Assembly (NCBI RefSeq): GCF_014873535.1
Contig: NZ_JADBEF010000001.1
Span: 806,001 to 870,000 of the forward strand
DNA length: 64,000 nucleotides
DNA from: Nonomuraea africana
GTDB lineage: Bacteria > Actinomycetota > Actinomycetes > Streptosporangiales > Streptosporangiaceae
Reading direction: 5' to 3'
The notes beneath the pieces are model-generated. The model searched no databases. It worked only from the letters and a program-made list of their open reading frames with translations, and was not told where the DNA came from. Made by a program: the position numbers and the translations under genes. Below are positions 8,909 to 17,424 of the stretch, piece by piece. Within the stretch, counting starts at the first letter, position 1, and each line of letters opens with the position of its first letter.

Positions 8909-9883
8909 ACGAGTAAGTCCTAAGTCGTTTCGGCTGCGGGAACGACGAAGGGTGTTGATGATCCGTTTGTGACGACAGACCTCAACACCCTTCTCACCGC
9001 ACTGTACGTGAAGATCGACGACTGGCTCGGCAAAGCGCCCCGCCTCGGCCGCCCACCCAAGCTGACCGACGCCGAACTGCTGACCTTAGCGGTCGCCCAA
9101 GTCCTGCTCGGGATCGGCTCCGAGGCCCGCTGGCTGCGGTTCGTCCCCCGGCACCTGCCCGGCGCCTTCCCCTACCTGCCCGGCCAATCCGGCTACAACA
9201 AACGGCTCCGCGCGGCCCTGCCCCTGCTCCAGCGCGCCATCCGGGCCCTGGCCCTCGACACCGATCTGTGGGCCGACCCGGTCTGGGTGGTCGACTCCAC
9301 CCCGGTCGAATGCGGCCGCTCCCGCCCCACCACGCAGCGCTCGGACCTGGCCGGCTGGGCCGGCTACGGCTACTGCCGCTCCCACTCCCGCTGGTTTTGG
9401 GGTCTGCGGCTGCACCTGGTCTGCACCCCGGCCGGACTGCCGATCAGCTGGGCCCTGGCCACCCCGAAGATCGACGAACGGCAGGTGCTGATGGCCGTCT
9501 TGGACCACGACCCGCATCTGCTCGCCACCCGACCCGGGCTGCTGATCATCGCCGACAAGGGCTACGTCTCGGCCGAACTGGACCACTACCTGGCCGAACG
9601 GGGCGTGCGGCTGCTGCGGCCGTCCTACCGCAACCGCACACCCCGCCCGGGCGAGCAGCTCCTCAAACCCATCCGCCAGCTCATCGAATCGGTCAACGAC
9701 ACCCTCAAAGGCCAACTCGACCTGGAACTCCACGGCGGACGCAGCCCTGAGGGGGTCGGCGCGCGCATCGCCCAGCGCATCTTGGCGTTGACCGCCGCTA
9801 TCTGGCACAACCGCGCTACCGGCCAGCCCGTCACCCGGTCACTGATCGCCTATGACCACTAACCCGACTTAGGACTTACTCGT
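8909..9883 (+). mobile_element. complete IS982-family insertion sequence, 975 bp
   Basis: The element has perfect 19-bp terminal inverted repeats (ACGAGTAAGTCCTAAGTCG at 8909-8927 and its complement at 9865-9883), one intact transposase gene and a CTAG duplication on each side. Nothing is broken, so it may be recent and still mobile. It sits in non-coding DNA between the alpha/beta hydrolase and the PrsW-like gene and does not visibly interrupt an ORF. Confidence 0.9.
8969..9862 (+). CDS. IS982-family transposase
   Basis: A 297-residue DDE transposase, full length for the family. The opening (LNTLLTALYVKIDDWL) and the catalytic Asp in VWVVDSTPVECGRS (near residue 112), Asp in LLIIADKGYVSAEL (near 195) and Glu in LIESVNDTLKGQLDLE (near 237) are all present. 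It starts at a GTG at 8969, 41 bp inside the left inverted repeat, and stops just before the right one. It cuts and rejoins DNA at the element ends. Confidence 0.92.
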   Translation: MTTDLNTLLTALYVKIDDWLGKAPRLGRPPKLTDAELLTLAVAQVLLGIGSEARWLRFVPRHLPGAFPYLPGQSGYNKRLRAALPLLQRAIRALALDTDLWADPVWVVDSTPVECGRSRPTTQRSDLAGWAGYGYCRSHSRWFWGLRLHLVCTPAGLPISWALATPKIDERQVLMAVLDHDPHLLATRPGLLIIADKGYVSAELDHYLAERGVRLLRPSYRNRTPRPGEQLLKPIRQLIESVNDTLKGQLDLELHGGRSPEGVGARIAQRILALTAAIWHNRATGQPVTRSLIAYDH

Positions 9884-10030
9884 CTAGGACACGGCGATGG
9901 TGCGTGGGGCTCTGGGCGGTGCGGCGCGCGGAGTCCTGCGGAGGGGGCCACGCTTGCCCCGATGGCGCCGGGGCACTGGGTTGTGCCGTTGGTGTCCGGG
10001 GAGCGCGGCCCGAAGAGTGCCCTCAGGGGG

Positions 10031-11128
10031 TCACCAGCGTCTCGTCGTGGCCATCACGTGCAGGAGGGCGTCTCGCTGGGTCTCGAACTCCGCGACGGGC
10101 ATGCCCTCCCGCGCCGCCCGCAGATGCAGCATGGACAGTTCGGTCGCCGCCTGCTGGTAGTCCGCCATCGGCTTCCCGAGCCCGTGCCCCTTCGCCCACC
10201 TGCGCGCGTCCCTGCGCGACCGGAGCGAGCTGAGCATGCCGACGTCCTGCGGGGAGACCAGCCCGGTGGGCAGGTACGCGGGCAGGATGCCGCCGATCTC
10301 GGACAGCACCCTCTTGCGTTCCCGCACCGTCACCACGACCAGCGCGACGATCACGCACAGGGCGAGCAGGTAGGCCCCGCCCAGTGCGGGAAGCGAGCCC
10401 AGCGTCGCCGCGCCGTTCCACAGCCCGTGCAGGACCACCGCGCCCAGGTAGCCGAGCGGGATGGCAAGGAACCGCATGGGCGTGCGCCGGGTGGCGGCGT
10501 AGGCGACGCCGATGCCGATCATCGAGGTGTAGACAGGGTGGCCGAGCGGCGCGATCAGTCCGCGGAAGACGAACAGCCCCACCGCGCCGCCGGTGCCGGT
10601 CTCGGCGTAGGCGCTGAGGTAGTAGCCGACGTTCTCCACGGCGGCGAAGCCCAGCCCCGCCATGGCGGCGTAGATGATCCCGTCGGTCAGGCCGTCGATC
10701 TCCTTGCGCCTGCGCAGGAGCAGCAGCAGCGCCGAACCCTTCAGGGCCTCCTCGATCACCGGCGCGAGGATGACGGTGCCGAAGTCGTCGGCCACCGCTT
10801 CGCCGTACCCCGCGCTGAGGACCAGGGCCGCGCCCGCCAGGCTCAGGGCGATGGCCACGACCACGGCCACGCCCGCGCCCCACGCGAAGGCGAAGGCCAG
10901 GTGGAGTTTGGGCTCGGGCTCCAGCCTGTCGAGCGCCAGCACCGCGGCCAGCAGCACCGGCAACGGCGCCACGGCCATGACCGCGGACAGGCCGAAGCCC
11001 TTGGGATCGCTGGAGACCAGCATGAGAGCGAGCATGAGCAGGGCGCAGACGCTCGAGATCACCAGGCCGATGATGAGCGCCTTGCTCGGCCGTGGGGAGA
11101 GCACTGGAGGTCGGGTCACTACTGTCAC
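10031..11128 (-). CDS. PrsW-like intramembrane metalloprotease family protein
   Basis: A polytopic membrane protein of about 365 residues with eight or nine hydrophobic segments. The family marks are APVIEEALKG near residue 125 (the EE pair of the first motif), FAAVENVGYY near 160 and the conserved His residues in PLGHPVYTSMIG near 190 and VVLHGLWNGAA near 228. These place it in the PrsW/CPBP-related glutamic or metal-dependent intramembrane protease group, relatives of which cleave anti-sigma factors. A cytoplasmic tail of about 90 charged residues follows. The start is uncertain: GTG at 11128 or 11119 lies 13-22 bases after AAAGGAGG, and an ATG at 11173 lies upstream of it. No sigma/anti-sigma pair is next to it. 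Confidence 0.8.
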   Translation of the reverse strand: MTVVTRPPVLSPRPSKALIIGLVISSVCALLMLALMLVSSDPKGFGLSAVMAVAPLPVLLAAVLALDRLEPEPKLHLAFAFAWGAGVAVVVAIALSLAGAALVLSAGYGEAVADDFGTVILAPVIEEALKGSALLLLLRRRKEIDGLTDGIIYAAMAGLGFAAVENVGYYLSAYAETGTGGAVGLFVFRGLIAPLGHPVYTSMIGIGVAYAATRRTPMRFLAIPLGYLGAVVLHGLWNGAATLGSLPALGGAYLLALCVIVALVVVTVRERKRVLSEIGGILPAYLPTGLVSPQDVGMLSSLRSRRDARRWAKGHGLGKPMADYQQAATELSMLHLRAAREGMPVAEFETQRDALLHVMATTRRW

Positions 11129-11227
11129 CCTGCCACAGTGCCCTCCTTTGGTGGACAGCCGGTTGACGACCACTTGCCGGCCGTGAACACCGGCGCCCGC
11201 GGGCCGGCGAGAAGGCCCAGAACGGGG

Positions 11228-11343
11228 TCACCGGCGGGGGCGGAGCATCGAGTGGATCGCCGCCGCCATCGCCAGCGCGATCAGCGCCACCGCCCAGAGC
11301 ACGAGGTGGAAGGCGCCGGTGAACTGCTCGGGCGCCGCGCCGG
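11228..11343 (-). pseudogene. C-terminal stub of an MFS efflux pump gene
   Basis: Read leftward, this stretch encodes HSGAAPEQFTGAFHLVLWAV followed by ALIALAMAAAIHSMLRPRR and a stop. A final membrane helix followed by a short basic tail is typical of the end of DHA2-type exporters. There is no start codon in frame before it, and the frame runs straight into the TetR operator. TetR regulators are commonly divergent from the exporter they control, so the body of the pump gene was probably deleted, leaving the last 35-40 codons. A small unrelated membrane peptide is the alternative. Confidence 0.35.
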
Positions 11344-11362
11344 AATGCCACTCAGTGGCATT
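11344..11362. promoter_or_regulatory. TetR operator
   Basis: AATGCCACTCAGTGGCATT is a perfect 19-bp palindrome centred on a single C. It lies 36 bp before the tetR ATG and adjoins the efflux pump stub on the other side, the expected place for an autoregulatory TetR site. Confidence 0.72.
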
Positions 11363-11398
11363 GGCTGTCAACCGGCGTTCCGGGGATAGGGTGTCGTC

Positions 11399-12022
11399 AT
11401 GGATCTGCGCGAGCTACCGCTCAGGGAGCGCAAGAAGGCCCGCACCAGGCAGGCGCTGACGGAGACCGCGTTGCGGCTGTTCACCGAGAAGGGCTTCGAC
11501 CAGACCACGCTCGACGAGCTCGTCGACACGGTGGAGGTGTCCAAGCGCACCTTCTTCCGTAACTTCCCGACGAAGGAGGACGTGGCGCTGGCCGCCGACA
11601 CCGAGCTGTGGTCGACCTTCCTGGCCGAGGTCGACGCGATGGAGGTGCGGGGGCTGGTCCTCGACGCCTTCCTGTCGGCGCTGCGGACGAGCCTGGCGAA
11701 GATGGACGACGGGTGGGACGCCCGTTTCCTGGCGACCAGGGCGCTGTGCGGGGTCACTCCCGCCGTGGAGGCGCACAGCCTGCGCTACTGCAACGAGACC
11801 ACCCAGGCCGCCTTCGCCAGGATGGGGGCCAGGCTCGGTCTCGACCCCGGCGACGTACGGCTGAAGCTGGTCATCGAGGTGGCCGTGGCGGCATGGCGGC
11901 ACGCGGCACTGAGCTGGGCGGCCGCGGGAGGGCGGGAAGGTCGGGCGGGTCTGCGGCGGCGGCTCGACGAGGCCTTTGCCGCAGTTCCCGAAAGCATCGC
12001 CCTGAGCGCGCCCCCGGTGTGA
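11399..12022 (+). CDS. TetR/AcrR family transcriptional regulator
   Basis: A 207-residue repressor. The N-terminal helix-turn-helix is clear (residues 12-60: RKKARTRQALTETALRLFTE, then TTLDELVDTVEVSKRTFFRN with FPTKED after it). The C-terminal ligand-binding half is helical and gives no hint of the ligand. A perfect 19-bp palindrome 36 bp upstream is its probable operator. The remnant of a divergent pump on the far side suggests it once controlled drug efflux. It is followed after 59 bp by a PPOX flavoprotein gene in the same direction, which may be a remaining target. Confidence 0.92.
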   Translation: MDLRELPLRERKKARTRQALTETALRLFTEKGFDQTTLDELVDTVEVSKRTFFRNFPTKEDVALAADTELWSTFLAEVDAMEVRGLVLDAFLSALRTSLAKMDDGWDARFLATRALCGVTPAVEAHSLRYCNETTQAAFARMGARLGLDPGDVRLKLVIEVAVAAWRHAALSWAAAGGREGRAGLRRRLDEAFAAVPESIALSAPPV

Positions 12023-12081
12023 GCGACCGTCTACCCATGGTCAAAGATGGGCAAGGCTGGACGAACGACAGAGGGGATCGC

Positions 12082-12705
12082 ATGGACTGGACGGAGATCA
12101 AGTCCGAGGAAGAGCTGCGCGACCTGCTCGGCGAGGTGCTGCCGCGGGCCGTCACGAAGGAGCGGGTGGCCCTGCACGAGCGTGACAGGGAGTGGCTGGC
12201 GAACTCGCCGTTCTGCCTCATCGCCACCGCGGACGCGAGCGGCGCGTGCGACGTCTCGCCCAAGGGTGACCCTGCGGGCTTCACCCACGTCATCGACGAC
12301 ACCACGATCGCCATTCCCGACCGGCCGGGCAACCGCAGGGCCGACGGGTTCCGCAACGTGCTGGCCAACCCGCACGTCGGCCTGCTCTACCTCATCCCCG
12401 GCAGAGGCGAGACACTGCGGATCAACGGCAGGGCCAGGCTGATCAGCGAGGCCCCGTTCTTCGACCAGATGATCGTCAAGGGACACCGTCCCAAGCTCGC
12501 GATGGTGGTGGAGATCGAGCAGATCTTCTTCCACTGCGCGAAGGCGTTCATGCGCTCTCACCTCTGGAAGCCCGAGACCTGGAACCCCGAGGCGCTGCCG
12601 TCCCACGCCACCATCGTCAAGAGCGTGCAGAAGACGGCGGAGTCCCTCGAGGAGCTCGAGCGCTACTACGGGGACTCCTACGCGGAGAAGCTCTACAAGG
12701 TCTAG
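12082..12705 (+). CDS. pyridoxamine 5'-phosphate oxidase-family FMN protein (MSMEG_1061-like)
   Basis: A 207-residue flavin-binding split-barrel protein. LANSPFCLIATADASGACDVSPKG, DDTTIAIPDRPGNRRADGFRNVLANPHVGLLYLIPGRGETLRINGRA and the C-terminal IFFHCAKAFMRSHLW are the standard signature of the PPOX-like subfamily typified by MSMEG_1061. Such proteins are thought to bind FMN or F420 and reduce unknown substrates; pyridoxamine oxidation itself is not implied. The ATG at 12082 follows GAGGGG. It is probably co-transcribed with the TetR gene. Its stop codon overlaps that of a small convergent ORF. Confidence 0.85.
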   Translation: MDWTEIKSEEELRDLLGEVLPRAVTKERVALHERDREWLANSPFCLIATADASGACDVSPKGDPAGFTHVIDDTTIAIPDRPGNRRADGFRNVLANPHVGLLYLIPGRGETLRINGRARLISEAPFFDQMIVKGHRPKLAMVVEIEQIFFHCAKAFMRSHLWKPETWNPEALPSHATIVKSVQKTAESLEELERYYGDSYAEKLYKV

Positions 12706-12869
12706 GCGGCGGGGGGCGGGCCCGAAGGCAGCCGGATCACGTTGCGCCCGCTGTAGGCGATCAGGTCGACCACTTTGGGGTCGGCCTGGCCCTTCTCCCG
12801 GCGGGCCGAGCCGATGTCGCGCACCTTGTGCCGCGCCACGTGCGGCGGCACCACCACCAGCCTTGTCAT
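12702..12869 (-). CDS. small ORF of 55 residues, unrecognised
   Basis: An ATG at 12869 follows GGGGGG eight bases upstream, and the frame runs to a TAG that shares four bases with the stop of the convergent PPOX gene. The peptide is soluble and basic (MTRLVVVPPHVARHKVRDIG at the start, then REKGQADPKVVDLIAYSGRN). I do not recognise it. Support is the ribosome site, the well-behaved codon pattern and the tidy stop-to-stop overlap. An AT-rich promoter-like stretch with an inverted repeat (12886-12906) lies just upstream. Confidence 0.5.
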   Translation of the reverse strand: MTRLVVVPPHVARHKVRDIGSARREKGQADPKVVDLIAYSGRNVIRLPSGPPPAA

Positions 12870-13247
12870 CAAAGCGCCCCCCAGCGTGATGTTTTCGTTA
12901 CATCACATTACTTATCGAGCACTCCGTAAGACCTTCGTAAAAATCACGTCAGTAGGGGAGCGGTCGCCCCGACGGGGATCGCAGGTCCAGGTCCTGTGCC
13001 CGTGCCGCCCGTCGCGTGGATGCCGTTGTCTTCGACTTGACTGTCCTGATGCGTCGCATGATGTCTGCCCCCCTTTCTGTGTGCTCCCACTCTCACCCGT
13101 GCCGCTTGACAGGCGCTTGACGAGCGGTTGCGACCCGCCATGCGCGCCAACTTACGGGCCCGCTCGCCCTCGTTCAACGGGTTTTGACCGCCTGGCCTGG
13201 GCGGGAGCCGGCGGCGGGGGTGAAACCAAAGGACGCACGCCGCCCTA
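12870..13247. other. AT-richer intergenic region with an inverted repeat
   Basis: GTGATG at 12886-12891 is mirrored by CATCAC at 12901-12906, a 21-bp element immediately before the 55-residue ORF. The next 50 bp are the most AT-rich in this part of the window and probably hold promoters. From 13060 to 13247 nothing was recognised except the end of the GH42 gene. Confidence 0.4.
12949..13059 (-). CDS. possible 36-residue Arg-rich peptide
   Basis: ATG at 13059 lies eight bases after AAAGGGGGG and opens a frame for a basic peptide beginning MRRIRTVKSKTTASTRRAAR and ending GRPLPY. There is no recognisable leader-peptide or bacteriocin motif and no modifying enzyme nearby. The ribosome site is the only positive evidence. 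Confidence 0.2.
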   Translation of the reverse strand: MRRIRTVKSKTTASTRRAARAQDLDLRSPSGRPLPY

Positions 13248-15110
13248 CTAGGAGGTGTGCGCCGGGTAAGTGCGCGTCTGCCCCGGCTCCAGTTGGAGGG
13301 GTGCGCCGCCTGGACCCGCGACCGTGTGCGCCCTGTCGGTGTGGTTGATCGCGAACATCGTCCCGCCGCGCCTGACCAGCTCCACGGGCGCGTCCGGCAT
13401 CGGCAGCCCCGCCTGCCGTAGCACCCACGCGTATCCGGCGTCGTCCAGGCGGGTGGAGAGGTAGAACGCGCCCTGCCTGCGGGTGATCGCGGGGCTGCCG
13501 TCAGGGTAGTCGGCCAGGGCCGTCGCACCCTCCAGGTGCACGACCTCGCTCCACAGCGTGCCGGTCAGCCCGTGCGTGAGCGGCACGGGCTGCTCGAGCG
13601 GGTGGAACTCCTCCACCCTGACGCCCAGCACCTCGCGAAGGGCGCCGGGGTGGCCGCCCAGCCGTACTCTGGCGTGCTCGTCGGCGACGCCGCTGAAGAA
13701 GGAGACGACCAGGATGCCGCCCGCCTCGACGTAGCGGGCCAGACGGGCGGCGTCGGCGTCGGAGATCAGGTAGAGGCTGGGCACCAGGACCGCGCGGTAG
13801 CGCGAGAGGTCGGCCGAGGGCGCGGCGAAGTCGGCGGTGTGGCCGTGGCGGTAGAGCACGCGGTGGGCCTGCCGTACCGCGTCGAGGTAGCGGAGCTCGC
13901 GCGAGGGCAACCCCGGCGACTCCAGCGCCCACCACGCCTCCGCGTCCCAGAGCACCGCCACCTCGGCGGCGACCTCGCCCCGCGCCTCGGTGCGCCCGAG
14001 CAGCTCGCCGAGCTCGCAGACCTCGCGGAACAGACGGGAGTCGGGGCCGGCGTGCGGCACCATCCCCGAGTGCCACTGTTCGGCGCCGCCTCTGGAGGCG
14101 CGCCACTGGAAGAACAGCACGCCGTCCGCGCCCCTCGCCACGTGCTGGAGGCTGTGCCTGACCACCTCGCCCGGGCGCTTGGTCACCATCCGGGCGCCCG
14201 TGTACACCACCCCCGCCGCCTGCTCCATCAGCAGCCACGGCCGGCCGTCCGCCCACGAGCGCGCCAGGTCGGCGGCGAACGCGCCCTCCTCGACCGCCGT
14301 CGCGCCGGGCCCCGACGGGTAGTGATCGATCGCCACCAGGTCCACCTCGCGCGCCCACCTGTGGTGGTCCACCGGCACCCAGTCGCCGAAGACGAAGTTC
14401 GTCGTCACGGGCAGGTCCGGGGTGAAGGACTTCAGCAGGTCCCGCTGCGCGGTGAAGTGGGCCAGCAGCTCGTCGGACAGGAAGCGCCTGAAGTCGAGCG
14501 CGTGCGAGGGGTTGGGCAGGTACTGGGTGGCGCGCGGCGGCAGCACCTGCTCCCACGCCGAGTAGTGCTGGCTCCAGAAGGAGGTCGTCCAGGCCTCGTT
14601 CAGCGCCCGCAGCGTGCCGTACCGGCGCTCCAGCCAGCTCCTGAACGCGGCGGCCACGTGGTCGCAGTGGCACCAGGTCCCGTACTCGTTGTGCACGTGC
14701 CACATCGCCAGCGCGGGATGCGCGTGGTACCGCTCGGCCAGCGCCCTCGCGATGCCCAGTGAGGCCTCCCGGTACGGCGGCGCGCACACGCAGTAGGTGT
14801 CCCTGCTCCCGTGCGTCAGGCGGGTCCCCTCGGCGGTGACGGGCAGCGCGTCCGGGTGCAGGAGCGAGAACCACGGCGGGGGAGCGGCCGTCGGCGTGGC
14901 CAGGTCCACCTGGACGCCGCCCTCGTGCAGCAGGTCCATGACGGTGTCGAGCCAGGCGAAGTCGTGGACGCCGGGTGCGGGCTCGAGCCTGGCCCACGAG
15001 AAGACGCCCACGGTCACCAGGTTCACCCCGGCGCGCCGCATCAGCGCGACGTCCTCCTTCCACACGTGCTCCGGCCACTGCTCCGGGTTGTAGTCGCCGC
15101 CGTAGAACAT
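13248..15110 (-). CDS. GH42 beta-galactosidase
   Basis: A 620-residue cytoplasmic enzyme of glycoside hydrolase family 42, which removes terminal beta-galactose. MFYGGDYNPEQWP at the N-terminus is the family opening. The acid/base Glu is E142 in MWHVHNEYG, and the nucleophile Glu is E296 in LLMEQAAG. A Cys-rich zinc site typical of many GH42 trimers is suggested by CVCAPPY and WCHCDH. The trimerisation domain (about 380-560) and C-terminal beta domain are complete. The ATG at 15110 is preceded by AGGGAG. There is no signal peptide, so it acts on imported oligosaccharides. It diverges from the GH31 operon across an 86-bp gap holding a ROK-type operator. Confidence 0.93.
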   Translation of the reverse strand: MFYGGDYNPEQWPEHVWKEDVALMRRAGVNLVTVGVFSWARLEPAPGVHDFAWLDTVMDLLHEGGVQVDLATPTAAPPPWFSLLHPDALPVTAEGTRLTHGSRDTYCVCAPPYREASLGIARALAERYHAHPALAMWHVHNEYGTWCHCDHVAAAFRSWLERRYGTLRALNEAWTTSFWSQHYSAWEQVLPPRATQYLPNPSHALDFRRFLSDELLAHFTAQRDLLKSFTPDLPVTTNFVFGDWVPVDHHRWAREVDLVAIDHYPSGPGATAVEEGAFAADLARSWADGRPWLLMEQAAGVVYTGARMVTKRPGEVVRHSLQHVARGADGVLFFQWRASRGGAEQWHSGMVPHAGPDSRLFREVCELGELLGRTEARGEVAAEVAVLWDAEAWWALESPGLPSRELRYLDAVRQAHRVLYRHGHTADFAAPSADLSRYRAVLVPSLYLISDADAARLARYVEAGGILVVSFFSGVADEHARVRLGGHPGALREVLGVRVEEFHPLEQPVPLTHGLTGTLWSEVVHLEGATALADYPDGSPAITRRQGAFYLSTRLDDAGYAWVLRQAGLPMPDAPVELVRRGGTMFAINHTDRAHTVAGPGGAPLQLEPGQTRTYPAHTS

Positions 15111-15136
15111 CGCGCTCCCTGGGGATCTCGTTGACG

Positions 15137-15162
15137 TTTGTTGGTATAGCAAGCAAACTAAT
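15137..15162. promoter_or_regulatory. ROK-type operator in the GH42/GH31 divergent promoter
   Basis: GTTTG at 15136-15140 and CAAAC at 15154-15158 form an inverted repeat with 13 bases between. Read on the minus strand, the 26-bp site begins ATTAGTT and ends AACAAA, and shares about 18 of 26 positions with 32498-32523 next to the ROK gene. Both resemble known ROK/XylR operators (TTAGTTTG...CAAACTAA). A TTGACG box at 15131-15136 overlaps it, so binding would block the promoter. Confidence 0.6.
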
Positions 15163-15196
15163 TAAAGCTCAACGCAGCCCCTTGAAGGAGTGCCCC

Positions 15197-17422
15197 ATGC
15201 CGTACCGGCCCCCGCTGGTCCCCCACGAGTACTTCGTCGCCGACCCGCCCGAGCTGCCGGTCCGCGCGCGCGGCGAGGAGGGGCTGTCCGCGGTGACGCG
15301 CGCGGAGGTCGTCGCCGCCGACGGGGCGGGCGTCACGCTCAAGGCGTTCACCTCGGCGGAGGAGACGCTGGTGGTGCAGGTGGGCGCGGCCGGCGAGGGG
15401 GTGATCAGGGTACGGCTCGCGCAGGACGCCGACGCTCGTTCCCGCTCCTCGCCCGCCATCGCGCTGGTGCGTCCCGGCGCCCATCCCGCCATCGTCGAGG
15501 GGCTCGACGGGGCGTCCGGCCGGATGGTGGTCGACGCCGGAGCCGTCCGCGCCGAGATCACGCTGGCCCCCTTCCACCTGCGCTTCACCGACGCGGCCGG
15601 ACGCCTGCTGACCGAGCAGGACCCCGGCCACACCGACATCAGCGGGCGGCTGCGGACCCTGCCCTTCGGCCGCTCCCTGGCCACGGGCCCCGTCGCCTAC
15701 CACGAGAGCCTGGTGGCGGCGCCCGACGAGGCGTTCGCGGGCTTCGGCGAGTCCTTCACCCCGCTGGACAAGCGCGGCCAGCGCCCCCTCATGTGGAACT
15801 TCGACGCCTTCGGCGCCGAGTCGCAGCGCGCCTACAAGAACGTGCCGTTCTACCTGTCGAGCAGGGGCTACGGCATCGTCGTCGACAGCGGGCTGCCGAC
15901 GGAGTTCGACGTCTGCCAGTCCACGCACAGCACGGTGCAGATCGTCGTCCCCGACGACCTCATCGACTACTACGTCATCGCCGGTCCCACGCCCTCGGAC
16001 GTGCTCGACCGGTTCGACCGGCTGACCTGCCGTCCCGCGCTGCCGCCGAAGTGGGCGTTCGGCACCTGGATCTCGTCGGGGTTCTTCGTCGACACCCAGG
16101 AACGGGTGCTGGACAGGGCGAGGAAGATCCGCGAGCGCGGCATCCCGTGCGACGTGCTCCACCTCGACACCTACTGGCAGACCGAGGGCCACTGGTCCGA
16201 CCTGCGCTGGGACGCCGACCGCTTCCCCGATCCCGATGCCATGCTGGCCGAGCTGGACGGCATGGGGTTCAAGGTCTGCCTCTGGATGAACCCGTACGTC
16301 TCCCACCTCAGCCCGCTCTTCGCCGAGGCCACCGAGTACTTCCTGAAGAATCCGGACGGAGAGGTGTACGTCGCGGACTGCTGGCACGGCTCCTACCCCG
16401 CCTGCGCGTTCGTCGACTTCACCAACCCCGAGGCCGTCGCCTGGTTCCAGGGGCTGCTCAGGCCGCTGCTCCGGCAGGGCGTGCAGGTCTTCAAGACCGA
16501 CTTCGCCGAGGGCGTGCCGCACGACGCGCGGGCGCACAACGGCATGAGCGGCACCGAGCTGCACAACGTCTACTCGCTGCTGTTCAACGACGCCGTGGCC
16601 GAGGTCACCCGAGAGGTGCACGGCCACACCCTCGTCTGGGCCCGCTCGTCCTTCCTCGGCGGGCAGCGGCACAGCGCGCAGTGGAGCGGCGACATCGCCA
16701 CCAGCTACGCCGCCATGGGCTCGACGATCCGCGGCGGCCTGTCGCACGGCCTGTCGGGCATCCCGTTCTGGAGCCACGACGCGGGAGGCTTCACCGGCAC
16801 CCCCTCCGACGACCTCTACGTGCGCTGGGCCCAGTTCGGCGCGCTGTCGCCGCTGGTCCGCTTCCACGGCACGACCAGCCGCGAGCCGTGGGAGTTCCCC
16901 GCCGTCGAGGAGGAGGTCAGGGCGGCGATCAGGCTCAGGTACTCGCTGATGCCGTATCTCTACTCCGCGGCCGTCGAGTCGGCGCGCACAGGGGCGCCCA
17001 TGATGCGCGCCCTGTGCGTCGACTATCCGGATGACCCCGTCGCCTGGCGCGCCGACCTGGAGTACCTGCTGGGCCGTGACCTGCTCGTGGCGCCCATGAC
17101 CTCACCCACCGGCGAGCGCCAGGTCTACCTGCCGCAGGGCGACTGGGTGGACTACTGGAGCGGCGAGACGCTGACCGGCGGGCGCTACGTGACCGTGGTC
17201 AAGCCGCTCGCCCAGATCCCCCTGTTCGTCCGGCACGGCGCCCTGATCCCGACGGCCGAGCCGGGCGACACCGTGGGCGACCACCCCGAGATCACCGTCG
17301 TCTCCTTCGGGGGCGGCGACGGCCGTACCACCATCCACGACACCGACGGGGAGACCACGGTCACCTGCACCGGCGGTGTCCTGACGAGCACGGGGCCCAA
17401 GCGGGTCTCGTTCAGGAGATGA
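15197..17422 (+). CDS. GH31 alpha-xylosidase (YicI-like)
   Basis: A 741-residue cytoplasmic glycosidase of family 31. The catalytic nucleophile is D435 in VFKTDFAEGVP, which matches KTDFGERIP of E. coli YicI. The acid/base is D499 in WSGDIATSY; the 64-residue spacing equals that of YicI within two residues. The KTDF(A/G)E form points to alpha-xylosidase rather than alpha-glucosidase. With the beta-galactosidase and beta-glucosidase around it, the natural substrate is probably xyloglucan oligosaccharide or isoprimeverose. ATG at 15197 follows GAAGGAG. It is the first gene of a six-gene operon; its stop is followed three bases later by the next start. Confidence 0.92.
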   Translation: MPYRPPLVPHEYFVADPPELPVRARGEEGLSAVTRAEVVAADGAGVTLKAFTSAEETLVVQVGAAGEGVIRVRLAQDADARSRSSPAIALVRPGAHPAIVEGLDGASGRMVVDAGAVRAEITLAPFHLRFTDAAGRLLTEQDPGHTDISGRLRTLPFGRSLATGPVAYHESLVAAPDEAFAGFGESFTPLDKRGQRPLMWNFDAFGAESQRAYKNVPFYLSSRGYGIVVDSGLPTEFDVCQSTHSTVQIVVPDDLIDYYVIAGPTPSDVLDRFDRLTCRPALPPKWAFGTWISSGFFVDTQERVLDRARKIRERGIPCDVLHLDTYWQTEGHWSDLRWDADRFPDPDAMLAELDGMGFKVCLWMNPYVSHLSPLFAEATEYFLKNPDGEVYVADCWHGSYPACAFVDFTNPEAVAWFQGLLRPLLRQGVQVFKTDFAEGVPHDARAHNGMSGTELHNVYSLLFNDAVAEVTREVHGHTLVWARSSFLGGQRHSAQWSGDIATSYAAMGSTIRGGLSHGLSGIPFWSHDAGGFTGTPSDDLYVRWAQFGALSPLVRFHGTTSREPWEFPAVEEEVRAAIRLRYSLMPYLYSAAVESARTGAPMMRALCVDYPDDPVAWRADLEYLLGRDLLVAPMTSPTGERQVYLPQGDWVDYWSGETLTGGRYVTVVKPLAQIPLFVRHGALIPTAEPGDTVGDHPEITVVSFGGGDGRTTIHDTDGETTVTCTGGVLTSTGPKRVSFRR

Positions 17423-17424
17423 CG

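Noticed and set aside
8791..10030. Idea that the IS element interrupts a gene
   Set aside because: Joining the flanks at CTAG gives no open frame with a recognisable product, and both neighbouring genes are complete.
10023..11351. A longer minus-strand frame overlapping the PrsW-like gene
   Set aside because: Arg/Ala/Pro/Gly-rich out-of-frame translation. The other frame contains the membrane segments and conserved motifs.
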